Shown here in pieces: positions 35,456 to 46,665 of a DNA stretch of 64,000 nt (position 1 is the first letter of the stretch; each line of letters begins with the position of its first letter). Source of the stretch: Psettodes erumei (taxonomy: Eukaryota > Chordata > Actinopteri > Pleuronectiformes > Psettodidae); assembly GCA_016785225.1 (NCBI GenBank), contig JAFBJZ010000413.1, positions 1 to 64,000 on the forward strand. The letters are read 5' to 3'. Both the position numbers and the translations under genes were made by a program. The notes under the pieces are model-generated. The model saw nothing but the letters and a program-made list of their open reading frames with translations. It did not search any database and was not told the origin of the DNA.

Positions 35456-36303
35456 TGTTGGCATAGTAATGTGCAATAGGAGATATTTTCCCAGTGAGAA
35501 AAGAGAAGACCTCATTTCTCAGCTCAAACAAATGCTTGAGGACCTGTCCCCTTGAGAGCCATCTCACCTCTCTGTGATAGAGCAGCTGGAACTGTTCTGC
35601 TTCTATGCCCTCACAAATCTTAGCAAGACATCTGGTGTTTACAGCATTATTTTTAATGAAGTTGATTGTTTTCACAGTTGTATCTATTACCTTGATGGAC
35701 CGGGCAATGCCGCGTCCTCTCTTCCGGGAACTTTATTTCAGGGGAAGGAAGTTAGTCAAACAGTACCAAGATAGAAGACGCAACTACGGCATATGGTTAA
35801 CAATTTATTTTAGAGGCACTTAAGATGAGTATAGAGTCAGCGCTGAGGCTTCAACCCGTCCACTTTAAGAGTTGGAGAGATGAAGCCCCGAACTAAGGAA
35901 ATCATAAGTTTTTATACATCTTGACTCCTCCTGGGACCAGGGAGCATATCCTTCAGTGTTATCCTCTTGGCGCCAGGGAGTGCGACCCTGAGTGTTATCA
36001 GTGTCTTGCTATGTGTAGCCAACCGGCTCTAGCTGGACCCAAGCGAGTGTTAAAATCAGATGTGGTGCATTCTGTTCTCATTAGCAAGCAGCAGCAAAGC
36101 AGTGATTAACATATCATAAGGCCATGACATGGTGTGATGAGAACTAAGAACACTTAGTTTCACAATAATCCAACAGTAGCTCTCCACAGAACAGTATGTC
36201 TTCATGCAAACTACTGTCCCATAGATCGCATACAAAAACCAGAAGCAGTGCCTCATCGGTGATATCAGTGAACCCATCTAGCTGCAAAGAGAAACACGGG
36301 CTA

Positions 36304-37390
36304 CTTTTGTTGTAAAACAGTAATTTGACACTGTATTCAACAATAGTTTATGGGCTCAGGTGCATCCCTGAAAAGCTGTTTTCATGACAAATAGATGGTA
36401 TTGTGGGATTCACAATGGAAGATAAATTGTTTATTGACAAGCTGAGCAGACTAGAGAAATGGGCAACATGGAAGTTTCAGATGGAGCACTTGCCGAATTC
36501 GAAAGGACTATTGGGCATGGCGATGGAAACGGATGTACTAGCAGCGGATGCTAATGCTAACGCACAAGAAGAATTTCTCTGATGGAGAGAGGCATTTTCT
36601 GTCTTGGTGGTGAATGTAAGTGTCGTGGAAACTTTTCTATTCTGCCAGGATTCTGTTTCCACCGGGTTCTTTTCTACACAAAGTAAAGTTGAAGCTGTCA
36701 GGAACAAAGATTCTTAGAGTCCGGAGTCAAGCTCAAAAGTCTTTACTGGTTGCAACACAGGATGTCACTCAGCAGCTCTGCACGTGTGCTGACCTACAGA
36801 GTGGCATACAGAGAAACAAAGAACATGGTTTTTATACTTTTCTAAATACATGAGTGTGCATTACAAAAGGCATACGTGAGTAGAGTACATGTATCCCCAC
36901 ATATGGGAGCTCAAAAGCAGGAAACCCTTTGGAAAATCCCTTACAGAACAGCAGAAAACAGGAAACTCCCTACAGGATTAAAATATATTTTTCAGACATC
37001 CTCAGCTCATAGTCACCCTCAGGCCATTGTCTGGACAGTAGAGGTAAAAAGTTCACAGGTACACATACACTCATAGTACATTTACCATTACATAAGTACA
37101 CCCAGCTGTACCTGATAACAAGCTGTCAGACCCCCAAAGAAGCGTGGAACATGCTGAGAGGACATTTTGAGAGAGACACTCTTGCAAATCAACTGTTCCT
37201 AAAGAAAAAATACTTCAGATGTGAAATGAAGGAAGGATAAAGTTTAACTGAGCATCTAAAATAAATGAAGGAATTAACTGACCAGCTTGGAGCAATAGGT
37301 GCTGTAATTGAAGAAGGAGATCAGATTGTAACTCTCCTGGGTAGTTTGCCATCAAGACTTTTGTTGTAAAACAGTAATTTAACACTGTGT
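36304..37390 (+). mobile_element. Copia-type retrotransposon fragment between direct repeats
   Basis: Inserted between the LLERIKS and SPCFSLQ codons of the ZBED-type transposase. It is flanked by a direct repeat of about 33 bases (CTTTTGTTGTAAAACAGTAA at 36304 and at 37358, continuing TTTnACACTGT). Such a long flanking repeat is not a normal copia target duplication (about 5 bp), so terminal repeat remnants or a recombination event are more likely. Confidence 0.6.
36415..37356 (+). pseudogene. Ty1/copia gag fragments
   Basis: The first part starts with MEDKLFIDKLSRLEK and continues WATWKFQMEHL, the start of copia gag (usual K-L-x-G-x-N-x-x-x-W-K-F-Q-M). It stops after about 50 codons. The second part (37137-37356) gives EAWNMLRGHFERDTLANQLF then KKKYFRCEMKEG, LTEHLK and IVTLLGSLPSRL, the conserved UBN2-type gag core, with two stops. 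A stretch of about 490 bases (36640-37130) with no coding similarity divides them and may be a further insertion, perhaps a solo LTR beginning TGTCAGGAAC. Confidence 0.78.
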
Positions 37391-37999
37391 TGATAAGGTG
37401 TTATACTGCCCCCTACGTACTTTCAACATTAACTTTTTATTCTTTCAAGGAGCTCAAAGAGCAGATTCTGTATGTTTGAGGCCATGTTCAAGATACAGTG
37501 ACTCACAGTGTCATTTGAGAGTGGAATGGTCAACAGTGTCTTTGCAGCAACCTCTCCGATCATCTCACGGTACATATCCACAGCAGCAGGCAAAACCAAC
37601 TCCTCCGCTATAGTGAATGCTTTTTTACACTGTGCCACTTGTCTGGCTATGAGGTAGCTTGCTTTCAATACACATTTATTGTTGCCAGCCAGTGACACAA
37701 CAAACCTGCATCTGTAGCCCATTTTCATTTCTCTTGAAAAATTCCACCAGCTTTCCCACAAGTGTTGGATGTTTAGCTTCTAGATGCCACTTCAGTTTTG
37801 ACAGCTTCGGTGCTTCATTTGACAGCGTTTGCCCACACTCAACACACTAAGCCCTCACCTCTGCTCTGTTGCCCCTGTTCACAAAGCCATACTTAATGAA
37901 GTCAGGATTGTACTTGCGCAAAAGAAAATTTGCCTTTTGGCAGGGGTTGCCATCACTTTTGTCATTTTTTCGCTTAACAAACTTATCCATAACTTCTGC

Positions 38000-40900
38000 T
38001 CCAGACTAGCGGCTGTCTTCTTCTGCTTGTTTGAGCTTGCTAGTCAACTGACTGATGCATTACTGCCATCAAGAGGCTGGAATATGTATTACCACTGAGC
38101 GTCTCGCAGCCCTCATGGCCCAAAGGTGCACAGGTGTTTTTTGGCGGCGCTCTCGCGGGTTGGGCCATGGCCCCATGGTTAAGAATCACTTTACTGGAGG
38201 ACCTGTGTTAACAGACATTCACATGCACCATGAGGTTCACGTCTGGGCAGAGACTGTAATGTGTGTTTTAGTTTAGCTTTAATGTTTGTGAAATTGGTTA
38301 TCACAACTTCATTCTCACTTAAACCTACAGTCGCAGCGTCCTTGAGTTTGAGAGTATTAATTAACTGTTTGCTGCTTGTTAATTGTACATCACTGGATTT
38401 GAGCATCCCCTCATTTCGTGGGACTGCTGTGTTGGCCACCGCGAGTGAAAAGCACACCACCCAGCTATCATAAAATATACATATCAGACAACAGCCGTAC
38501 AGTTTCCCGGCCATACATGTGCTCTCTGTGATATGACTAACTACCGGTCACTTTTTGTAGTTGCCAAACTCCTTTCCCAATTGTTCTGCTTCCCCTTCCA
38601 CTCTTTCGCTACACATAAACACACATATAGAGGTAACTCACACACATATTAGTCATCCACACCACCATCACACATGGTGGTGGGGATTTAATCTGGGTGA
38701 GCATAAAGGCTCTGAAAACTAGTCAGCACCAGTTTTATTGTTGCCCACAAGAGGCACTGTCACGTCCAGCATTTTGGCTCCTTTGGCTCCTTCAGAGTGA
38801 TGTCTGCCATCTTTGATTTTGTGTGACACCATCTGCCCAGATGATGTGACCCAGACAGACACACCCATGCTCAAACCCTCTTTTACCTCAAAAGACACAC
38901 ACACACTCATGCAGTGTATATGTTTAATTGTATAGCTGATGTTCCTGTAGCTATTAGTTAGTTGGTGTAAACAATTGATACTATGACTAACATTGTTGAT
39001 TACTGAAAGAGAGATTGAATGGAGATTGAATTAACATCATGGATGGAGATCCCACACCGAGCCAATATCCGTGAGAGATGAGCATAGACAGAAACAGATA
39101 AATAGGTGGATAGGTAGATAGATTGATAGTAGTCAAAGTCAAAGATGCAACAGTTTCACCACAAAAAAACCCAAACTAGCTAGTCTACCTAGTATATATG
39201 TACTGACCAGTGTTGGGACTTGGTGAACAGAATTTGGTTAAAATTTTATAATTAATAACAATTATAGATTATTATAAGGAATCAATGTATTATTAATCAA
39301 GATAAATAATTCAGGGAACCACCCTGTGAACAGGGAACCTTAGCTAAATGTAGTCTCACTCACTATGAAGGCATAACTTCGAGCACAGGCTCTGGCAACC
39401 AGCTTGACACAATATAAATATACGATAACGACAACCAGTAGTGGATTTTCAGCTCAATAAAGTTTAATTCCAAATATGTTAATTTCTTAACAATATTCAA
39501 CAGTCAACTTCATGTACTATCACTACTATTACTATACTATAACAGTTCACAACACACCCAAATGAGGTGTGCACATGCATGCATGTGTGTGTGTGTGTGT
39601 ATTTACATGAGGGACAGGGAGAAGAGGAGAGAAGGAAGGAGGAGAAGGAAGGGAGGGGCAAGACGGCTGACTCAGCCCATGAGTGGGTCTACGTCACCAA
39701 CAATCCTTGCCCTGGAAGATGGCGGGTGATTTCACCAGGCGTGGCTGATGGCATCCTGATCAGCTTGCAGCACTACACAGGAATAGCTGGAATGGCGGAG
39801 TTAAGTAGAATATGCTCTCTACCTATTTGGCTATATGGGGCATGTGTACGTATATCTATGTGTGGGTGCGTGTGGTCGAGTACACGGAAAAGGTCACAGG
39901 AGAGAGAGAGAGCAAATCACACTCACCACATGGGGATCACAATGATTATCTTTTATCTGTCTGGAGCATAAGACATGGACAGATACGAAGTAATCAACCG
40001 TTTCACACACAGGGAACAGGGGAGCACAGCGGCTCTACCAAATCAACTGATTACACAAACAGGATATTGGACAAATAACAATAGAGGACTCATGGTCCTT
40101 TCTTCACAGTAAAGATCACGTAAAGTATGTGCACATATAACAAACAAAACCCTAACTCTGCCCAGACGTCAACCTCTTACTTGGTTTGGAGAGAGCGGAT
40201 GGCGTGTCCTTATTACTGTGCAGGATTCCACCGGATATCACACCTACTTGTGAAACCGCTAAACCTGTTGGGAAATAGAGTCCATTCAGGACTCCCATTG
40301 TTCTCTTTATGACCCCTTTGGCGTGGTCAGCAGGCTTTATGGGGTGCAACAGGCCTCAGCTTAGGCTTTATGGAGTACAACAGGCTTAGTAGGCCCAACA
40401 CCAGTGACATGTTCATTTCACGGCGAGAGTCCTATACGTCTGAGGGAGGTAGCGAGCAAACAGGATACAGGTTCAGGGAGTTAACTCGATAATTAACCTT
40501 AAGGGATAACACAAGAGGGAGCCCTAATTCACAAGGAAGGCAAAGCAGGGACAGGGGCCAGAGAAGAGCAATTCCAGGAACCACCCGAAACATGTCAAAA
40601 CGCGGACAGGGGAAACACACCAACAAGACAGAAACCGGAAGAACACGGTTCATAACAAGCAGATACAAAGCCTCTCTCAGATCCTGCAGGCATCAGTCAG
40701 GCACAGCCGAGCTGCATTTGCTCGACAGGTCGCTCTGTCAGAGAGGGGAGGTCCTCAGGTGGAGCCATGGATGGAGGGCCAGGTTGACAATGGAAAGGAA
40801 CTTGAGCAGGGGGAAGCTGCCAACTCCTGTGTTCATGGCATCTCTCCCTCATCCGGTTGTCAAGCCAAGCGCTGAGAAGATGAGGTCCACTATAGATCTC

Positions 40901-41556
40901 ATCTCATAGACAAGGGAGCAGTGGCAGAGGTCTGGGGCATTTGTAAGGGAATGCTCTATCTGGTGACTGAGGGAAGCAAAACTGGTTCTTTTAAAAGAGT
41001 CCATAAAGCTTCCATAATTTCCTGGAGCATCTGGGAATGTTAGCCAATTAAGGTGCCGTAAGCTGCCAGAGCATGGTGTAATGATTCTGGGTTGGCAAGG
41101 TCCATATGGCCAGATAGTTCTGTCATGATTTAGTTTTAAGCTTGACCCCAGAGCAAACATAGAGAAGAGCTACAAACAAATGGCAGATTCAGAACAGTCT
41201 TAATGGTAAAGAGAGGTGATGAGTGAGAGGATGGAAGGCTGGGTTCAGTGCATAGTATCAGGGTAGGAACCGCAGCTTGGGGCAGGAAGGCAGGTGAGGG
41301 CTGCTGAGCTGGAACAAGATGACAGAGGCAGCAGCAAGAGCAGGCAAACTGGAAGACAGGAGATTTGAGTCACAAAAAGTTTGACAGGAGGAAAAAAATC
41401 TACAGAAGTCACTGGGGAACAAGCACTGGAAAAATTGGCCATAGAGTTACCACATGGGTGAGCAGAACTATCTGGTTATGAGTGGAGGAAGAGCTGGGTA
41501 TTTACACTGCAGGTAACAAGGTGAGATGACTAAGAGCCAGAACTCCACTACTATTA
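38000..41556. other. Unassigned intergenic sequence
   Basis: No gene, RNA or complete element is recognised. It includes a (GT)n run at about 39580-39600, GA-rich tracts at 39610-39660 and 39900-39915, and scattered short open frames. Downstream dnai2 exons (the WD-repeat part) were looked for on the minus strand here and not found. Confidence 0.5.
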
Positions 41557-43385
41557 GAGTAGAGTAAACTTTAATTATCCCAGAGGGAAATTACCGTGTC
41601 CGGCAGCATACACACAAAACACAATTGTAATATGAAACCTAGAGAATATACACATAGAATAAAGTCTGTACAAAATAAAAAAAACAAAAGTTATATTGCA
41701 CCATAGTAGAGTTGTGTAGATTTGCATACATAGTAGAGAGACTACCCTCCACACACACACCTAATTTGTACAGAGTGAGTCTATGAGAAACATCGCTGAA
41801 TATACACTGAATAAATAAACAACACAGAATACAGAAGGAAGTGAAAAAGTCCAGATTGCACAGAAACATGAACATGACCCTAACGCACTCCAGATAGAGC
41901 AGGGGGTCAAGTATCCACGTATCCAGGTGCTGGCCCAGTAAAGTGTTCATACCTAGTGACACACACCCACCCACCGACCCAGTATTTTAGGCAGTCCAGT
42001 CCCCAATAATAATGTCCTTCTTAGTGTCCTTCAGTGTGTTGTTGAACAGCTGTATGGCCCAGGGGACAAAGGACCTCCTTAGCCTATCTGTTCTGCAGGA
42101 GGGGGCACGGAGTCTGTGACTGAACAGACTCAGCTGGTTGATGAAGATGGTGTGCAGGGGTGGTTCTGATTGTCCATCACAGAGTCCAATCTGCTCAGGG
42201 TTCTCTTCTCTGCGGTACTGGTCAGGGTCTCCAGCTCCATCCCCACCACAGACCCTGCCTTCCTCAACAGTCTGTCCAGACGTCCAGCATCTCTCTTCCT
42301 GATGCTTCCACCCCAGCAGGGCACAGCATAGGAGAGCACACTGTCCAACACAGACTGGTAGAACATGAGCAGGAGTCGGTTGCAGACATTGAAAGACTTT
42401 AGCCTCCTGAGGAAGTAAAGCCTGCTCTGGCCTTTCTTGTAGAGTGCATCTGAGTTAGTGGACCAGTCCAGTTTATTGTCAAGATGCACTCCTAGGCCCT
42501 TGTAAGTGCCAACTGTCTCAACATTCTCTCCCTCAATAAAGACAGGCACCAGTGGTGGGGAGGATCTCCTGAAGTCAACCACCATTTCCTTAGTTTTGCT
42601 GGTGTTCAGGTGCAGCTGGTTGGTCCGACACCACCCCACAAAGTCCTCCACCAGTCCCCTGTACTCCTCCTCCTGCCCATCCCTAATACATCCCACAATT
42701 GCAGTGTTGTCAGAGAACTTCTGCATATGGCATGTCGCAGAGTTGTAGCTGAAGTCTGTAGTGTACAGAGTGAACAGTATGGGGAAAGCACAGTTCCTTG
42801 TGGTGCTCCCGTGCTGCTGACCACCATCTCAGATGTAAGGCTCCCAAGTCTCAAAAACTGGGGCCGCTCGGTGAGGTAGTCTGTGATCCAGGTTACCAGA
42901 CCAGTCTCTGCTCCCATCCGCAATAGTTTCTCTCGCAGCAGCAGTGGTTGAATGGTGTTAAATGCACTGGAGAAATCAAAAAACATAATTCTCACAGCAC
43001 AGCCACCCTTGTCCAAGTGAGTAAGAACCCTGTGTAGGAGATACAGGATAGCATCCTCCACTCCCACATTCTTTTGGTAGGCAAACTGCAGCGGGTCCAG
43101 TGCATGGTGAACCTGTGGTTTGAGAAGGCTAAGCAGCAGCACACATTCGAATGTCTTCATTAGGTGTGAAGTGAGTGCAACCGGTCTGAAATTGTTGAGT
43201 TCTTGGGGATGTGCCTTCTTCGGGACCAGGATCAGGCATGAAGTTTTCCACATTGTAGGGACCTTGCCTGTCTGTAGGCTCCTATTATACAAGGTGCTGG
43301 AGTGGCTCAGCAAGTTCCACTGCACATGTCTTTAACAGTCTAACACAGACACCATCTGGGCCAGCTGCATTGACATTACACAATA
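41557..43385 (-). mobile_element. L2/CR1-group LINE, 5' truncated
   Basis: A minus-strand LINE lacking the endonuclease. The 3' end shows the usual short tail, with plus-strand AGTAGAGTAAACTTTAATTATCCCAGAGGG near 41557-41587 (minus: CCCTCTGGGATAATTAAAG then TTTACTC). The 3' UTR runs from there to about 42130. It lies downstream of dnai2 exon 3, in what would be intron 3. Confidence 0.85.
42130..43325 (-). pseudogene. L2-like reverse transcriptase, frameshifted
   Basis: The RT begins at RSLQTGKVPTMWKTSCLILV and includes VPKKAHPQELNNFRPVALTS, FFDFSSAFNTIQPLLL (catalytic block A) and STGAPQGTVLSP. After one frameshift (about 42700-42760) it continues with FSDNTAIVGC, where the family has F-A-D-D, so the second catalytic aspartate is lost (D to N). 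Then come NQLHLNTSKTKEMVVDFRR and the C-terminal helices to about 42130. The N-terminal endonuclease is absent, as is common in LINE copies truncated during insertion. Confidence 0.88.
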
Positions 43386-43749
43386 AAGAGCTAATATTCT
43401 TGCAGAAAACTTATTTTCTTCACTGTGATGCTTCTGAAAGCTTCTTCTTCCTCTTTCACTTATTTTGCTTCACAGAAAAACACAATCATCACAGTGAGTT
43501 TAAGCTGTGGTGAAGTGATAAAATATTTATGACGAGAACTTACTGAGCTCATGTCCTCACTGCTTCCTTCTGAAATGTAGTGGAGTAAAAGTAAAGTAGA
43601 AGTACCTTAAGCTTGTACATAAATTTTACTACTAGAGAAAGACTTTTTTAAATTCAGATTCTGATTTGGTTGCAGCTTTAACTGTCGCCCAGCTCCTTCT
43701 TCCGTCAATGGTTTTGAAGTATGAGACTTCAGCCGGTTCTTAACTGTAC

Positions 43750-43884
43750 CTTAAGACATTAATGGTCTTGGCAAACGGCGTCTCTTGACTTTCCTGGAAC
43801 CTCCTCCTCCTCCTCCTTATCTTTCTCAAAGAACTCCTGGCAGATGTCCACAGCATTGTTCTGTCTGATGCAGTGCTCCATGAC
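43750..43884 (-). pseudogene. dnai2: dnai2 exon 3, frame broken in a poly-Glu tract
   Basis: Acceptor TTCCAG precedes VMEHCIRQNNAVDICQEFF, which aligns with DNAI2 IMEHCIKQNNAIDIYEEYF. The exon then has a run of GAG/GGA triplets (43801-43819 on plus). Beyond it the normal frame reaches a stop in the sequence ...CQDH-stop, whereas the conserved AKTINV of DNAI2 is found in another frame (FAKTINVLR) that leads correctly into the donor GTACAG at 43749-43744. So a net shift of one or two bases has occurred in the triplet run. This could be a pseudogene-making mutation, a repeat-length variant or a sequence error. No fourth exon was found in the rest of the window. Confidence 0.8.
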
Positions 43885-43976
43885 CTGGAACACATAATGA
43901 CATCACACAGTAACACAGTACATACTGAGATAGATGGTTGTGAATGTAGGCAGATGTGGATCGATGAGGATCTTAC

Positions 43977-44138
43977 GTTGCCCAGCTGCAGGATGCTGTT
44001 GATGTAGCTCTCCTCTTTCTCCAACTTCTTCCTGAAGCGGATGGTTTGCTCAATCTCCACTGGGTTCATGTCCTTGGGCCATCCCCCCTCCATGTGGTTT
44101 ATCCCAAGGCTATTGGTCTCGGTGCATTCCGTGTTAAC
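43977..44138 (-). CDS. dnai2: dnai2 exon 2
   Basis: 162 bases, 54 codons, with consensus borders: acceptor TGCACAG before 44138 and donor GTAAGA after 43977. It encodes VNTECTETNSLGINHMEGGW followed by [20 protein letters not shown] and SYINSILQLGN. The same stretch in human DNAI2 reads [27 protein letters not shown], so identity is high. DNAI2 is an intermediate chain of the outer dynein arm in motile cilia; this N-terminal part precedes the WD40 propeller. The exon is fully open. Confidence 0.9.
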
Positions 44139-44509
44139 CTGTGCACGAAAATGTGATGAACACATGACTTCAGTTTTACACAAACCAAGCCTGACGGTGA
44201 TGATTTCCCAACATGTTCAAAATTAGTTTCAAGAGAAAATAAGTTTTAAAAAATATTGATTACATACATTTACTATTGTTTAACCAAACACAAATTCAGC
44301 TTTATTTTTCACCTCAGGTAAAGATCTGACTTTTTACCTGAGTTTCCCAATCTGTCACCAGAACCAAATATTTCTCCACAGATTGAAAACATGGTCCTTG
44401 TCTGTACTGGACTACATGTAGGATAAATAATATGTTCCTGGAGATTTAACCTTAGCGTGCTAACTGTTAAACCTGTGGAGCTGATGACCTAGCAGTGGGC
44501 AAACCTCAC

Positions 44510-44692
44510 CAGGTGCTCGGACATGTTCCGGCAGTCCTGCAGGGCCTGGTTTCTCTGGGTTTTGGGGATTAACTGCAGACTCAGACTTGGGTCTGGGAGG
44601 ATGTCCAGCAGCAGCTCCGCGGGGCAGTCGGAGAAGAGACACTGGCAGCCGAGCTCTGTGCGAAGCTTCATGTATTCGTGGATGAGCTCCAT
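44510..44692 (-). CDS. dnai2: dnai2 exon 1 (first coding exon)
   Basis: The start codon at 44692 gives MELIHEYMKLRTELGCQCLF, matching the DNAI2 N-terminus (human [20 protein letters not shown]). 61 codons end at MSEHL, followed by the donor GTGAGG at 44509. The SDCPAELLLDILPDPSL segment corresponds to human SDRQAELNIDIMPNPEL. It is the first exon of an outer-arm dynein intermediate chain. With exons 2 and 3 it makes about 160 residues of a protein normally near 600 residues, so the WD40 region is missing from this window. Either intron 3 is very long, or this is a partial copy. Confidence 0.9.
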
Positions 44693-44943
44693 CCTGTCAG
44701 CGTGTGGACTTGAAGAGTTCTGACTCTGACTTTTCCACTCAAATGCAGCAGTGGTGTGGCGTTATTATGCACTATTGTGCACTATATACTAGCAACTTGG
44801 TTGAAGAAGGAACAATTACTGTTACTATTAATCAACCGGAAAATAGGATTGCTGCCTTGAATTCGTTTGAAGAAGCAGCTAAAGTTCTTTGAAGAGAAGG
44901 CGTCCGATCAACTGATCTGAGTCAGCTGTGTCTGCACTCACAG

Positions 44944-44957
44944 GTTGCCATGGTGAT
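44944..44957 (-). promoter_or_regulatory. X-box (RFX site) upstream of dnai2
   Basis: On the gene strand the sequence ATCACC-AT-GGCAAC lies about 250 bases before the start codon. It matches the ciliary X-box GTNRCC-N(0-3)-RGYAAC with one mismatch (A for the first G). X-boxes bound by RFX factors drive motile cilium genes, and dnai2 is one, so context supports function. Confidence 0.65.
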
Positions 44958-45244
44958 GCTCAGGGAGCAGTTCAAAACACAGGATCAAAGGCAGAACCGG
45001 GGTGTAGCACTATATCACAGGAATTTGACAGAAATATCAGTGAAGTATCTAATACAGAAGCTACAGAAGCTACAGAAGCTGAATACTGAATCAATATTTA
45101 CACAATTCCAAGAAAAAAAATCATTTAAAGAGAAAATTCTGTGTGAATGCATATCACTAAAGGTCATCAATGAACCACTGCTCTGTAAAACATTTGAAAT
45201 GTAAAAACAAAACTTAGAGAGACTGGCCTGTCTGACCTGTCTCC

Positions 45245-45625
45245 AGTTGCTGTGCATACCATTAAGGGCAACAACCACATCTACCAGGGCATTTTACATT
45301 GTCAAGTGGGCAGCCTTTCAGCGCTGGTGTGTGGGAAAAGGCACAGCTGCCTGGTGTTGGTGGATGGAAGTTTGGCTTTCAGCACGGTTAAAACATACCC
45401 TATTGCTATTTTTTCCTGTCAGGAGGGCTTCATGACAGATCAACGTTTCGGCATCCTCTGATGAAATGTTTCCTTAAAGGCATATGAAGCTACAATTCGG
45501 GGCCTTGCTCCTTGACATCGCAGGGAGATGTTGTGTTTTTATGGGCACTGATTTAATACCCCTTTGAACCACTGGATCTTGCAAAATCTTAGAACTCAAA
45601 CATGTTTTTAAAACCGTTGTATGAC
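45245..45625 (+). pseudogene. DIRS-type tyrosine recombinase fragment
   Basis: Frames in this stretch give FYIVKWAAFQRWCVGKG, then FSTVKTYPIAIFSCQEGF, then PFEPLDLAKS and LELKHVFKTV. In this order these match the N-terminal SAM-like region of tyrosine recombinases from fish DIRS-like retrotransposons (K-W-x-x-F-x-x-W-C, S-T-[IV]-K-x-Y-x-A-A-I, and P-F-E-P-L). Several frameshifts occur and the catalytic R...H-x-x-R...Y part is absent. Confidence 0.65.
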
Positions 45626-45779
45626 AAAATATATATTACCTGAGACAGAAGTAGAATGACAACGTAAAAAATAATTTATTTATATATAAATCCAAGTCTA
45701 ACATATTAACACAATGTTTATGCAAATCATAATGTATTTCAAACATTTAAATGTTTTTCATCATCCATCGATTCTATAC

Positions 45780-45881
45780 ATCTTACTGCTTCAGGGTAGT
45801 GGGGGCTTGAAGCCAATCCCAGCCAACATTGGGCAACGGCAGGTTATACCCTGGACAGATCACCAGTCTATCACAGAGCTG
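45780..45881 (-). repeat. tRNA-derived SINE, 3' portion (split by hAT)
   Basis: The minus strand from 45881 reads CAGCTCTGTGATAGACTGG and continues TGATCTGTCCAGGGTATAACC, the 3' body of a common fish SINE-like repeat. The remainder is found on the far side of the hAT element at 50225-50440. Together they make a repeat of about 320 bases. Confidence 0.7.
45874..45881. repeat. Left target-site duplication of hAT (CAGAGCTG)
   Basis: The 8 bp CAGAGCTG immediately left of the element end CAGAGGTGTA is identical to 50225-50232 on the right side. Eight-base duplications are the hallmark of hAT insertion. Confidence 0.9.
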
Positions 45882-46626
45882 CAGAGGTGTATAGTAACGA
45901 AGTTCGTGTACTTCGTTACACTACTTAAGTATTTTTTTTGAGAATTTGTACTTTACTTGAGTTGTTTTTTATCAGGACTTTTACTTTTACTTCACTACAT
46001 TTAAAAGTTTAAAAAGAGACTTTTACCTCGTTACTTTGACATTTGCCACCTCGTTACTCGTTACAAATTAAAATAATCTCTGCATGAGATTCCGAGAGGA
46101 CGAGAAGAACCACGTCGGCTACGGTACTCTCGCGCTATAAATGCGGAATGCGCGCGGGGGTGGCAGAGAGATCACTACAAACATGGCAGCCGCAGAGCAT
46201 GTGGATGAGGGAGACACAGAAGACGGCGCACAGCGTTCAACAGAAGCCGACGGTGACGGTCACCCCTGGTCTTACTTGGAAAGTATGTTCAGGTACCTCG
46301 GGATGGAGGGAAATTCCTAATGAAGTGCATCTTATGCCTTCCAAAGTGCCACGAAATAAAGTCCTTCACGAACTCACCGTCCAACCTCAAAAAAAACACA
46401 CCGAAGTAAGTGCATTAAGTAAGCAATGCTATTTCATGAGGCAGGAGAGATTTAAAAATGTGTACAACATAGTTTTAGCCAACATTACGGACAAGTTGCT
46501 AACGTGACGACGTGCTAGCATGGTTGCGGGCTAGTAGCAAGTTGCTAACGCTAGGTGCTAACGTTAGCAACTTGCCCGTATCACACGTCTGGTGGTGTCG
46601 TCAACAAAAAAAAACCTACCCCACAA

Positions 46627-46629
46627 ACA

Positions 46630-46664
<35 letters not shown>
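46627..46664 (+). repeat. (CA)n microsatellite in hAT intron
   Basis: A pure run of CA dinucleotides lying between the first and second coding blocks of the hAT transposase. Confidence 0.85.

Positions 46665-46665
<1 letters not shown>

Larger units (their letters stand above)
35442..37990 (-). pseudogene. ZBED/SCAND3-type hAT transposase, split and broken
   Basis: Reads on the minus strand from MDKFVKRKNDK at 37990. A BED zinc finger follows (CVECGQTLSNEAPKLSK then KWHLEAKH, with a stop just before the first cysteine). Next comes LCHKAS-type helical sequence (37761-37429) including AFTIAEELVLPAAVDM, TIPLSNDTVSHCI and LLERIKS. The RNaseH-like part resumes at about 36303 with SPCFSLQLDGFTDITDEALL and LLVFVCDLWDSSLHEDILFC. 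The last piece (35675-35442) carries YHREVRWLSRGQVLKHLFEL, highly typical of ZBED5/SCAND3-like proteins. Inserts at 36304-37390 (copia scrap) and about 35690-36060 separate the parts. The C-terminal dimerisation domain is missing. ZBED genes are domesticated hATs in vertebrates, but this copy is clearly a relic. Confidence 0.85.

Noticed and set aside
38719..38910. Minus-strand frame containing SSGQMVSHKIKDGRHHSEG
   Set aside because: Only 63 codons, no family recognised, no splice or promoter context; left within unassigned sequence.
39567..39971. 134-codon plus frame starting MCTCMHVCVCVYLHEGQG
   Set aside because: Its start is a translated GT microsatellite and the rest lies in GA-rich low-complexity DNA, with no recognisable domain.
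44460..44642. 60-codon minus frame overlapping dnai2 exon 1
   Set aside because: Different frame from the DNAI2-like translation; no similarity of its own.
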